This document shows positions 45,978 to 55,969 of a stretch of 64,000 nt of DNA, piece by piece. Made by a program: the position numbers and the translations under genes. Within the stretch, counting starts at the first letter, position 1. Each line of letters starts with the position of its first letter. The notes under the pieces are model-generated. The model saw nothing but the letters and a program-made list of their open reading frames with translations, was not told the origin of the DNA and made no database searches. Source of the DNA: Dysidea avara (Eukaryota; Porifera; Demospongiae; Dictyoceratida; Dysideidae); assembly GCF_963678975.1 (NCBI RefSeq), contig NC_089276.1, forward strand, positions 32,318,368 through 32,382,367, in the 5' to 3' direction.

Positions 45978-48225
45978 GTGGTGATTTCTTTGCAGCTGAA
46001 CTCTCTACATGATGGTTTCTTTGTAGCTGAACTCTCTACAAGGTAATTTCTTCTAGCTGATCTCTCTACAGAGAGATTTGTTTGTAGCTGAACTATCTAC
46101 AAGGTAACTTCTTCTAGCTGATCTCTCTACAGGGTGATTTGTTTGCAGCTGAGCTCTTTACGGTTTCTTTGTAGCTGAACTCTCTACAAAGTAACTGATC
46201 TTTCTACAGGGTGATTTGTTTGTAGCTGAACTATCTACAAGGTAATTTCTTCTAGCTGATCTCTCTACAGGGTGATTTGTTTGTAGCTGAATTCTGTACA
46301 GGTGATTTGTTTGCAGCTCAGCTCTTTACAGAATGGTTTCTTTGTAGCTGAACTCTCTACAAGGTAACTTTTCTAGCTGATGTCTCTACAAGGTGACTAG
46401 TTTGTAGCTGACCTCTCTACATGGTGGTTTCTTTTTGTAACTGAACTTTCTACAAGGTGACTTCTTCTAGCTGATCTTTCAATACGGTGATTTGTTTGTA
46501 GCTTCACTCTCTACAAGGTAACTTCTTCTAGCTGATCTCTCTACAGGGAGATTTGTTTGTAGCTGAACTCTCTACAGGTGATTTTTTTTGTAGCTGAATT
46601 CTGTACAGGTGATTTCTTTGCAGCTGAGCTCTTTACAGAATGGTTTCTTTGTAGCTGAACTCTCTAAAAGGTAACTTCTTCTAACTGATCTTTCTACAGG
46701 GTGATTTGTTCGTAGCTGAACTATCTACAAGGTAATATCTTCTAGCTGATCTCTCTACAGGGTGATTTGTTTGAAGCTGAATTCTGTACAGGTGATTTGT
46801 TTGCAGCTGAGCTCTTTACAGAACGGTTTCTTTGTAGCTGAACTCTCTACGAGGTAATTTCTTCTAGCTGATGTCTCTACAGGGAGATTTGTTTGTAGCT
46901 GAACTCTCTACAAGGTAACTTTTCTAGCTGATGTCTCTACAAGGTGGCTAGTTTGTAGCTGAACTCTCTACATGGTGGTTTCTTTGCAACTGAACTTTCT
47001 ACAAGGTGACTTCTTCTGGCTGATCTTTCAATAGGATGATTTGTTTGTAGCTTCACTCTCTACAAGGTAACTTCTTCTAGCTGATCTCTCTACAGGGAGA
47101 TTTGTTTGAAGCTGAACTTTCTAAATGATGGTTTCTTTGTAGCTGAACTCTCTACAAGGTAATTTCTTCTTGCTGATCTCTCTACAGGGAGATTTGTTTG
47201 CAGCTGAACTATCTACAAGGTAAATCTTTTAGCTGATCTCTCTATAGGGAGATTTGTTTGTAGCTGAACTCTCTACAGGTGATTTGTTTGAAGCTGAACT
47301 TTCTAAATGATGGTTTCTTTGTAGCTGAACTCTCTACAAGGTAATTTCTTCTAGCTGATCTCTCTACAGGGAGATTTGTTTGTAGCTGAACTCTCTACAG
47401 GTGATTTGTTTGAAGCTGAACTCTCTAAATGATGGTTTCTTTGTAGATGAACTCTCTACAAGTAAAGTTCTTCTAGCTGATCTCTCTACAGGGTGATTTG
47501 CTTGTAGCTGAACTATCTACAAGATAACTTCTTCTAGTTGATCTCTCTACATGGTGATTTGTTTGTAGCTGAATTCTGTATAGGTGATTTGTTTGCAGCT
47601 GAGCTCTTTAAAGAATGGTTTCTTTGTAGCTGAACTCTCTACAAGGTAACTTCTTCTAGCTGATGTCTCTACAAAGTCACTAGTTTGTAGCTGAGCTCTC
47701 TACATTGCGGTTTCTTTGTAACTGAACTCTCTACAAGGTGACCTCTTCTAGCTGATCTTTCTACAGGGTGATTTGTTTAAAGCTGAACTCTCTACAAGGT
47801 AACTTCTTCTAGCTGATCTCTCTACAGGGAGATTTCTTTGTAGCTGAACTCTCTACATGATGGTTTCTTTGTAGCTGAACTCTCTACAAGGTAGCTAATC
47901 TCTCTACAGGGAGATTTGTTTGTAGCTGAACTCTCTACATGATGGTTTCTTTGTAGCTGAACTCTCTGCAAGGCAACTTCTTCTATTGATCTCTTCACAG
48001 GGCGATTTGTTTGTAGCTGAACTCTCTACATGGTGGTTTCTTTGTAGCTGAACTCTACAAGGTGATTTTTTCTAGCTGAACTATCCCTTTCCATAGTTGC
48101 ATGAACTCCCTACAAGGTAACTTCTTCTAGCTGATCTCTCTACAGGGTGACTTGTGTGTAGCTGATCTCTATACAGGTTTCTTGTTTCTAGCTGATCTCT
48201 TGAATTCTCTTCAGGGTGACTGCTC
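45978..48225 (-). repeat. 30-31 bp satellite array, copy D
   Basis: About 73 monomers. Marker spacers differ from C (agctgagctctttacagaatgg recurs), so the arrays have evolved separately. Confidence 0.94.
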
Positions 48226-49056
48226 TATTAGGATGACTGCTCTATTAGAGTATCTCAATCTCGCACTTGCTGCACTAAGTTGGATTTCGTGTTATAACTC
48301 CGTGGCTTTAAGTCTGATTCTTCTACACCATTGAAGAGCCTTTCTAAGATGATTACTCCATCTGTAAAACGATTTTCAAAGCATTACCCCAAGCGGTTTA
48401 TCTGGTAGGCGTGGCAAGCAGTCATTTTTTTTTATTAGCTAATCTCGATTGCGTAATTGTTACACACTGTTGGTTTTTTCGTTGTATCTTCCTGTTTTTT
48501 AGCTCAATTTCTTTCAAACCACAAAAGGTTTGAGGTTCAATAGTTAACCTATTCACCCACCGATTTTCAGCTTCTTCCCATACGTGGTTTACCCTGTAGG
48601 CGTGACAACATATTGGTATTATTTTTCGTGATTAATCGCTCATAACTCTTTGCCTGTTTATCGTATTCCAGCCAAAGTTGGTACCGAGATGCGCCTTTAT
48701 ATCCCCCCGTCTGTGTGCCAAATTTCAAGGCAATTGGATATGGCGTTCGAGTTGTATAGCAGTTTTTGTAAGTGTGCGATAAGAAAAAGAAAAACAAGAA
48801 GAAAAAAACACGAAGAAACTGAGCCAATTTTTGAAGTCGCATATCTCGGGAACGCGCGAAGCGATTTCGCTCAAATTTGGAATGTGGAGTGCTGCAGTTG
48901 GAGGGCATGTCCACAGCAAAAATCGTCTTGTTTCAGCAAGGAAGCACAGAGCTACGGAGGTGCGAAAATTGCGTTTTCTTTCTTCCTGTCAATATACTCA
49001 CGGGTGTTACGAGCCGGCTCCTTGGGCCGCACGACACACTACCGTGTCTTGATACT

Positions 49057-49218
49057 AGATAAAGCACTGCCGCGAGTGCTATACGGGAAAATAGCACGAA
49101 AAGAGTGGGCGATAGACAAATATAGCACGAGGCGAAGCCGAGCGCTATATTTCGTCTCGAGACCACTCTTTGAGTGCTATATTTCCCGTATAGCACGAGC
49201 GAAAGGCAGTGCTTTATC
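49057..49218. mobile_element. Palindromic MITE
   Basis: agataaagcactgcc...gtgctatacgggaaa on the left and tttcccgtatagcac...ggcagtgctttatct on the right form 162 bp of inverted repeat. It sits between the end of element D (49052) and the LINE tail (49222). Confidence 0.85.
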
Positions 49219-49221
49219 TGG

Positions 49222-50804
49222 TATTATTATTATTATTATTTAATGGGCTTGTAGATGCCAAGGCAAGCTAACTTGCCAGGCTAGGCTGCAGGCCTTTGAA
49301 GGTGCCCATATCTAGATTGCTTCCAAAAATTATCCAAGCGCAGCTTGAAGGTTGCAACTGTTGGTGCTGAAATGATAAAGTCAGGTAAGGAGTTCCATAG
49401 ATTGACTATTCTGTTTGTAAAAAAGTTCTGCCTAACAAGTAATCTTGATCTTTCTTTAAAAAGCTTAAGAGAATGGTCCCTGGTGGTAGCAGTATTTAAA
49501 GTAAAAAATGTAGATGGGTCCAAGTCATAATGTCGTTTAAGTATCTTATATGTTTCAATCATATCACCCCTTTGACGTCTGCAATACAGAGAATAGAGAT
49601 CCAGAATTTCAAGACGGCTTTCATAAGTCAAGTGGGCTAATCCGCGAAGGTGTTTAGTTGCACGTCTCTGAACCTTTTCAAGGGTGTCGATGTCTCTGGC
49701 CAAGTACGGACTCCAAGATTGCACACAATATTCCAAATGCAGTCGAACATACATCTTATACAGAAATATAAACATATCAGTAGAGTCAATTCTAAAAGAT
49801 CGCCTAATAAGCCCAAGAACCTGTGTAGCCTTGACTGCAGCTTTTTGGCAGTGTAGAGATGGCTTGAGATCACTTGTGCACCACACTCCAAGGTCCTTCT
49901 CCTCGTTGACTAGTTCTAGGTCAGTAGATACATTTGTAGTGCCATCGTACATGGTGTATGATGCAGGAAGAGAGTTACCAATCTGCATTACTTTGCATTT
50001 GGCTGCGTTAAATCTAAGCAACCAAACACTTGACCATTGCATTAACTTGTTAATATCATGTTGTAGTTTAAGGCTGTCATGAAAAGATTTAATGACCGAG
50101 TATATCTTGGTGTCATCTGCAAACATCTTCAAATTACTCTCAATGAGGTCAGGCACAACGTTGACATACAGTATAAATAACAAGGGACCCAAGACTGAAC
50201 CTTGAGGTACTCCACTCTGAACATCAACCCAATCTGACTGAGACCCATTAACCACTACTCTCTGAAAACGATTTGTGAGAAAATTGGATAACCACAGGGA
50301 CAAGTTTCCACGCACACCGTATGCTTCAAGTTTAGAAATCAATCTACGATGTGGTACAGAGTCAAATGCCTTACTGTAATCCAAGTATACCACATCAACC
50401 CCATAACCCTGGTCCACCGCACTTGTCCAGTCTTCAAAGGTTTCCAACAAATTAGTTAAACATGACTTGTTGCACACAAAACCATGTTGCTGATGGTTAA
50501 GAATGTTATTTTCTAAAAGAAAGTCAAATAACTCCGTACAAATAATAGATTCTAAAATTTTAACCACAGTAGATGTCAGACTGATTGGTCTGTAGTTGGT
50601 AGCCTTAAACTTAGAACCTTTCTTATATACTGGTATTACGTGGGCTTTCTTCCATTCGCAAGGGAGATCTCCACTAGTCAAGGACTGATGGAATAGCATG
50701 GTTAAAGGAGTGCAAAGTGTATGGGCACAAGCCTTGAGGACATAAGAATGGATGCTATCTGGACCAGGAGCCTTATTATCTTTCAGAGTACTCAATTTCT
50801 CCAA
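49222..50804 (-). mobile_element. 5'-truncated non-LTR retrotransposon (CR1/Jockey group)
   Basis: Minus-strand LINE with an RT frame, a ~38 bp 3' UTR and an (AAT)n tail at 49222-49243. The upstream endonuclease is absent, so it is a truncated insertion. The exact clade cannot be set by eye. Confidence 0.88.
49281..50804 (-). CDS. LINE reverse transcriptase, open frame
   Basis: 507 uninterrupted codons. KDNKAPGPDSI opens the RT region; NYRPISLTS, VVYLDYSKAFDSV (motif A Asp), GVPQGSVLGPLLFILYVN and MFADDTK (catalytic Asp pair) follow. The C-terminal part, with LEYCVQSWSPY, LEKVQRRATK and WNSLPDFIISAPTVATFKLR, is typical of CR1, L2 and Jockey-like LINEs. In the element the enzyme makes cDNA at a nicked target. 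The Met is simply the first in the truncated frame; the native protein starts further upstream. The intact frame suggests a young insertion. Confidence 0.93.
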   Translation of the reverse strand: MEKLSTLKDNKAPGPDSIHSYVLKACAHTLCTPLTMLFHQSLTSGDLPCEWKKAHVIPVYKKGSKFKATNYRPISLTSTVVKILESIICTELFDFLLENNILNHQQHGFVCNKSCLTNLLETFEDWTSAVDQGYGVDVVYLDYSKAFDSVPHRRLISKLEAYGVRGNLSLWLSNFLTNRFQRVVVNGSQSDWVDVQSGVPQGSVLGPLLFILYVNVVPDLIESNLKMFADDTKIYSVIKSFHDSLKLQHDINKLMQWSSVWLLRFNAAKCKVMQIGNSLPASYTMYDGTTNVSTDLELVNEEKDLGVWCTSDLKPSLHCQKAAVKATQVLGLIRRSFRIDSTDMFIFLYKMYVRLHLEYCVQSWSPYLARDIDTLEKVQRRATKHLRGLAHLTYESRLEILDLYSLYCRRQRGDMIETYKILKRHYDLDPSTFFTLNTATTRDHSLKLFKERSRLLVRQNFFTNRIVNLWNSLPDFIISAPTVATFKLRLDNFWKQSRYGHLQRPAA

Positions 50805-50869
50805 TACAATAGACTCAGATATGTTAATACAATAGACTCAGATATGTTAATACAATAGACTCAGATATG
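50803..50869. repeat. Three tandem 23 bp repeats at the LINE 5' junction
   Basis: aatacaatagactcagatatg recurs three times. It begins inside the RT frame, so LINE sequence was duplicated at its truncated 5' end. Confidence 0.8.
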
Positions 50870-52017
50870 TATAGAGAACTGTCAACTTGAGGTACACACA
50901 AGACACATGAAACAATTAGAAACTCACGGAAAAGTGTTATCATCGGTAGAATAGGCATTGCGCCTATGTTTTGCCTGCATTGCACTGTGCTGCGCCTTCA
51001 TTAGTCGTTTTGTGAGACTAGTCCGTCTTCTCAATACGAAACTTTTTGATTGTGGTACTTTAATAAGCATATTTCCATGATATTCTTAGGACTCATCCGT
51101 TCATGTGAGCAAAACGTACTAAGAACGTTCACTACTGCTGACCACAAGCAACCATCATCGAAATCTTCAAGTGTGTCTATAAATTAAATCCAGTGGTTTT
51201 CCTCTAGCTGGTTGGGTTGACTGGTCAGCCAGCCACAGTCAGGCTATCAGCCTACACTGGCTTGGTTGATTGGTTGTACTGACCAAAATGAGTGATTACT
51301 CACTCAAAGTAGGCTATCAGCCTACAAAATAGACCTGGCAGTTCTATAACTACCTGATAGAGAACTGTGGTCTATTAAAGTGTTCTATAACTGCCCAATA
51401 TAGAACACTTGCGCCTGTATGGCAATTATAGAACACTTTTTTTTGCTTTGATACTCCCACGCAAAGTTCTTTATATATATATATATATAAACGTACTTAT
51501 ATACCTTACTAGTCTGGTGCCATCTGAGCCCAGTAGTCCACTTCAACAATAACTCAATAAAACTATTATATTCTAAATAATACTCACCTTTACGTTTGAC
51601 TGTGGTAACCAGTTTTTGTCTTGCCACCAGATTCGAGTTTTGCCAGTGTGAATAGTAAGAATTAGACTAGTATCGTTTAGTAGTTAGGTTTTGTTTACTT
51701 AAACCGTTTATTAGCTGCTTTTTTTTGCTCGAGAGAATCACTATGACGATTAGTCTGGCGTTTAGTCTATATGGCGATGGAGTGATTACGCTGGCATGCT
51801 GAGCACTACATGATGAGAGTTGAACAGGAAATGCAGGTTAGTTATATTACCCATAGCGTACTAGCTTTCAATATCTCAGGTGGTTGCAGTACTATAGAGG
51901 GAACGTCATCGCAACGTTCGGCTTGGTTACCCACAATCGATGCTAGAAACCTGGCCTTTATAAGTGTTACAGCTGTCTTGCAAGACTCTCCCACCTATTA
52001 GGTGAGTGGTACATAAC
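50870..52017. other. Unannotated sequence with small repeats
   Basis: aggctatcagcctaca occurs twice (51240-51256, 51310-51326), and tagaacact/agtgttcta repeats lie around 51340-51440. No gene recognised. Confidence 0.4.
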
Positions 52018-52132
52018 AGTTATACAACATGCACTCGTGCTCTGCCTGTATAAACGCACTTGCCTTTGAGCCTGATGGCCCTCAGACTTGTGCGTTTATA
52101 TCAGGCAGAGCACTCATGCCCGTTGTATAACT
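52018..52132. mobile_element. 115 bp palindromic MITE
   Basis: agttatacaac...gctctgcctgtataaacgcac and gtgcgtttatatcaggcagagc...gttgtataact are inverted with few mismatches. Confidence 0.82.
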
Positions 52133-52727
52133 ATATAATACATCATTTACTAGAGGATGAGTGTGTAGCGGGTAAGATGGATACTTATCCTTGTTTCAAA
52201 TATGTACCCAATAAATAGAATAACTGTATTAGTGTACCACTAATAATAGAAGGTGTTCACAAGTAGCTGGTATTCAAATGGTGACCATTAATACAGCTCC
52301 ATACTGGATCATTAGTAGAACTACAAGATTTATGTGGAAGGGAAGTGTACAATGGAACTACTATAGTCTGTTCGCGTTCATCAGGCCCTTGTTTCTTGTT
52401 AATAACTCTTGTTACAAGGGCCAGCTGCCCAAACATTTAGTAGCACTATGAAACCCTTTAAATTCCAGAACTGATACTTGAAAAGGCACTTTAATATGGA
52501 CAAGAACAAGTGAGTTATGAGGCTTTTAAAATATTCCATACATTTAGTATGGATGATTCAGGCACGCAAACATGAACATGTTCCAGGCTAAATAAGAAGC
52601 CAAGTTGCGGCAAGTTTTTCTCAAAAACACAATAAATTTTATGTGATGTACCAAAATTTATCCTTGTGTAGGAAGCATGGTTCCCACACATGTAGGGCTA
52701 TATTAAAAAAATTTTTGTAGGAAACCA

Positions 52728-52975
52728 TAGCACATCAATAAAAAGTACTGAAACAAGTTGGAGTAGTGCACGATATTAAATCACAGTAAAACATAAGAAG
52801 TGTTATATCCCTGCTGTGCTCAAGATACCATAACGGAAATGTGCAGTAGGACTTACGTGTTGTTTTACTGTGATTTAATATTGTGCACTACTCCAGCTTG
52901 TTTCAGTACATTTTATCACTGTGCTATGGTTCGTACTCTAGTTGAAAATTCCGATTTTTTGATGTACTTGTTCGT
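52728..52975. mobile_element. Inverted-repeat MITE related to 1033-1515
   Basis: ggaaaccatagcacatcaat...gtactgaaacaag...agtagtgcac, with its complement at 52880-52935. It shares the core and the outer tacttgt end with the element at 1033. Confidence 0.75.
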
Positions 52976-53120
52976 TAACTTTTTTTGGTAAAACAAAATT
53001 ATTATGACTAGTGAACCCACGCATACCTCATCAAAGAAAGAAATGATGCCACGCACCCTAGCTATTTATTATCATCTGAAAAGTAAAGTATCCATTACGT
53101 TTCATTGTCAGCTATGTTCA

Positions 53121-53410
53121 ACTCATTACACAGTATTACGAACAAAGAACTGTTTGAAAAGCACCTCTGCAATAGTATAGCCACTATGAAAAATACGGAT
53201 GATATCCATTGCAAAGGGAAGCCATCTCACGCTGCTGCCCTTTTGCTGTCAGCAAAAAAGAATGGGACACAAAGGAGGATACTTGGTCAGGTAAGTCCAT
53301 GAAGAATGCATTGAACGTACTGTGGTATGCCAAAAGGCATGTGTCTGGCTGAAGTGACGTCGAACAGTGAAATAATCAAGCCCGTAGCCTTAGCTGTTAT
53401 CGAGTTACAC
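53121..53410. repeat. Dispersed repeat, related to 28565-29040
   Basis: Contains cagcaaaaaagaatgggacacaaagg, whose reverse complement also occurs in the R repeats (8170-8200). The 65-codon frame here follows the repeat and has no domain. Confidence 0.55.
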
Positions 53411-54310
53411 TTGACTGAAGACATCAGTTACTTAGTCAGTCAGTCAGCAGAAAAATCCATTTAATAATTTTAAACATTTCAAATATAACAACTGGTTGAA
53501 AGCACTTTGGGTTGATCTGAAGGCTTGTTTGGAGTTTTACGTAACCAGTACTGTCTCATCATCATCAGAGATAAGTAAGGCTAGTTTTTGGGTCATGTTT
53601 TTCATGTACCATGCCCAAACATTTGTGGACTCTACTATACAGTGCTATCATACTGTATGATTATACTTTTTGTTTCCCATTATACAAGTTAAAACACTGT
53701 ATTCAGCTACTATACACACTGCTAATGTCTGGAAAACAATTCTTCACCTGACAACACTTGGACTAGAGGTTTTACCAGTTACATAAAATACAATAGGAAA
53801 TTGTCTAAAATGTGTGGACCAGCAAAGACATAACTTTTTGTGCATCATTGATCACACTATACACTCACTAGTGTGTGACTAGTTTGAATTAAACATTGTA
53901 TTGTGTATTTAAGGCTCATTAGAGCCTGCCAAAAATTCTGCATATGGGCAATTGATGGAAATTGGAATCTGCACTGAAGTTTCAACTGACTACTTATATA
54001 GTAATACATGTACAAACTGATTGTGGGTTTTAGTTTTACTACTAATAGTTGTCCTAATAACTCAAGTTATTCACTATTTGGAAAGTTACAACTACACACA
54101 CTGAAGTGTTACCATGCAGTGTCTCTGTGGAACCACTTTTACAGCCTTTGAGTGTGAAAGAACATAATTATTTTTTGGAGTCAACAGCAGAATCTCTCTT
54201 TTTGATTGTCAAGGTGCTTTATCCCAATACATCCAGTAATAGAAATAAAATAAATTTTGCTTGCACCTGGCCAAATGATTAAAAACAAATATGTACAACT
54301 GGTGTTCTTG

Positions 54311-54605
54311 TCCATGTAATTTTTAGAGATATATCCTTGATAGCTACAGCTCGTAAACTTAACTTGGTTGTTCTTATCATTAACAATTAATTTGATGTTA
54401 ACTGTTGCTAACTTGCTGGGTTTCTCATTACATGGTGGACAAGGAAGAACACTGCTACACGACTAATATTAGATGGTGTCAATATCATGTTTATAAGGCT
54501 ACTTCCTTCCTTAGCCCTTAGGCTACTTCCTTGTTCTTAGATGGAGCAATATGTCTGGAGAAATTGTAATATGGTCAGACACCTGTGCAATTTCAATAAA
54601 ATACA
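54311..54605. other. Unannotated sequence
   Basis: No gene seen. A tandem ggctacttcctt pair lies near 54500-54535. Confidence 0.4.
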
Positions 54606-55108
54606 ATCTAATCAAAAACAGCCAAGCTGTAAAAAAAGGTGCGGCCCCCAAAAAAGGCCATGGTGAAAAAAGATGTGAAATCCAAGGTGGCGGCCAAGAA
54701 ATGGCTGTGATGGTAGGTTAATGGTAAAAATTTTAATAACGACAATTCAGGTGAATTTGATGCCAAGACCAAGTGGCACAAAATTCACCTGAATTGTCGT
54801 TATTAAAATTTTTACCATTAACCTACCATCACAGCCATTTCTTGGCCGCCACCTTGGATTTCACATCTTTTTTCACCATGGCCTTTTTGGGGGCCGCACC
54901 TTTTTTTACAGCTTGGCTGTTTTTGATTAGATATCACTTCTTTTTGTATTTGTATACTGCAAAGCCAGCCTATGGCTGGCTTTGAGGCTTTTTAACCTAT
55001 GTGTTTTTTTATTTACCACAGGAAGAAGAAAAGAACTTATAGAAGATTTTTAATACCTCAATTATTTTTGATTTTATTAGAATTAGTAATTATACAAATT
55101 ATATACAT
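54606..55108 (-). repeat. Palindrome plus inverted tail, left of copy E
   Basis: A complete ~330 bp palindrome (54606-54934) is followed by the tail in reverse orientation (GC hairpin at 54960-54984, ending attatatacat). It abuts the 5' end of copy E at 55110, without satellite of its own. Confidence 0.85.
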
Positions 55109-55969
55109 ATCAAGACACACGATAGTGTGTCGTGCGACCCAAGAAGCCGGCGTGCCACACCGTGAGTATATTGACAGCAAGAAAGAAAATGTCATTTTCA
55201 CACTTTTGTATCTCGGTGATAGCTTATCTGATTGAAACCAAATTTGCTGCAGAGTTTCCCGCCAGCTAGGGGAGTCTACATTCCAAATTTGAAGGAAATC
55301 ACTCAAGCCATTTCCGAGATATGAGCGACCAAAGTTTCGTTTTTTTTTCTTCATTTTTTTCTTCTTCTTCGTCTTTTCGCACACTTGCAAAAATTGCTAT
55401 AAAACGCAAACATGTGCTCCGATCGCCTTGAAATTTGGCACACAAAAAGGGAGTCCAAAGGCGCATCCTAGCATCAAATGTGGCGCAAATCCGATGAATG
55501 GTTCAGGAGTTATGACTGATTATTCGCGTAAAACAAGATCGATTTGTTGTCACGCCTACAGGGTAAACCGCTTCATGGAATGAGCTGAAAATTGCTATGT
55601 AGATGGAGTAACCATCGTAGGAGTGCCTTTTGGTGGTTTGAAAGGAATCGAGATTAAGACCACGGAGATATGACACAAAACCCAACCTGTGTCACAATTA
55701 CGTGATCGATTTTTAGTAATAAAAAAGTATTAGTTTTTACGCCTACTAGGCAAACCGCTAAGAGCAATGAGCTGAAAATCGGTGTATAGCTGTAATAATC
55801 TTCATAGAAAGTCCTTGCAGTAGTATAGAAGAATTAGATTACAAACCACTGATTTATGATTCGAAAGCCAACTCTGTGTAGCAAATGCCAGATCGAGATA
55901 CTCTAATAGAACAGTCACCCTAATAGAGCATTCAGCTAATTTATTTACTCCATTATAGAATTCTATTAC

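Larger units (their letters stand above)
45163..49052 (-). mobile_element. Satellite-bearing Helitron-like element, copy D
   Basis: Same orientation as C and only ~100 bp away. 5' end at 49052 (tcttga|T), body 48226-49052, satellite 45978-48225, tail 45473-45620, left arm of the palindrome 45309-45472, outer segment 45163-45308. Two G-family MITEs interrupt the tail/satellite border. Confidence 0.8.
52133..54310. repeat. Interspersed repeat S, copy 2, interrupted
   Basis: 52133-52370 and 53640-54310 match 23620-24568 and 25404 onward. The ~1.27 kb between them is absent from copy 1. This copy lacks the 827 bp hAT-like insert. R-type sequence is included (53743-54090). Confidence 0.75.

Noticed and set aside
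48650-49243. 197-codon frame across the end of element D
   Set aside because: It crosses the element 5' end, the palindromic MITE and the (ATT)n tail. No domain; a chance fusion of repeats.
49345-50082. Plus-strand frames inside the LINE region
   Set aside because: Antisense shadows of the intact 507-codon RT frame.
54773-54985. 70-codon frame also seen at 13653-13865 (reverse) and 60560-60775
   Set aside because: It lies in the palindrome arms of the satellite elements. It is preserved by the palindrome and not by codon use.
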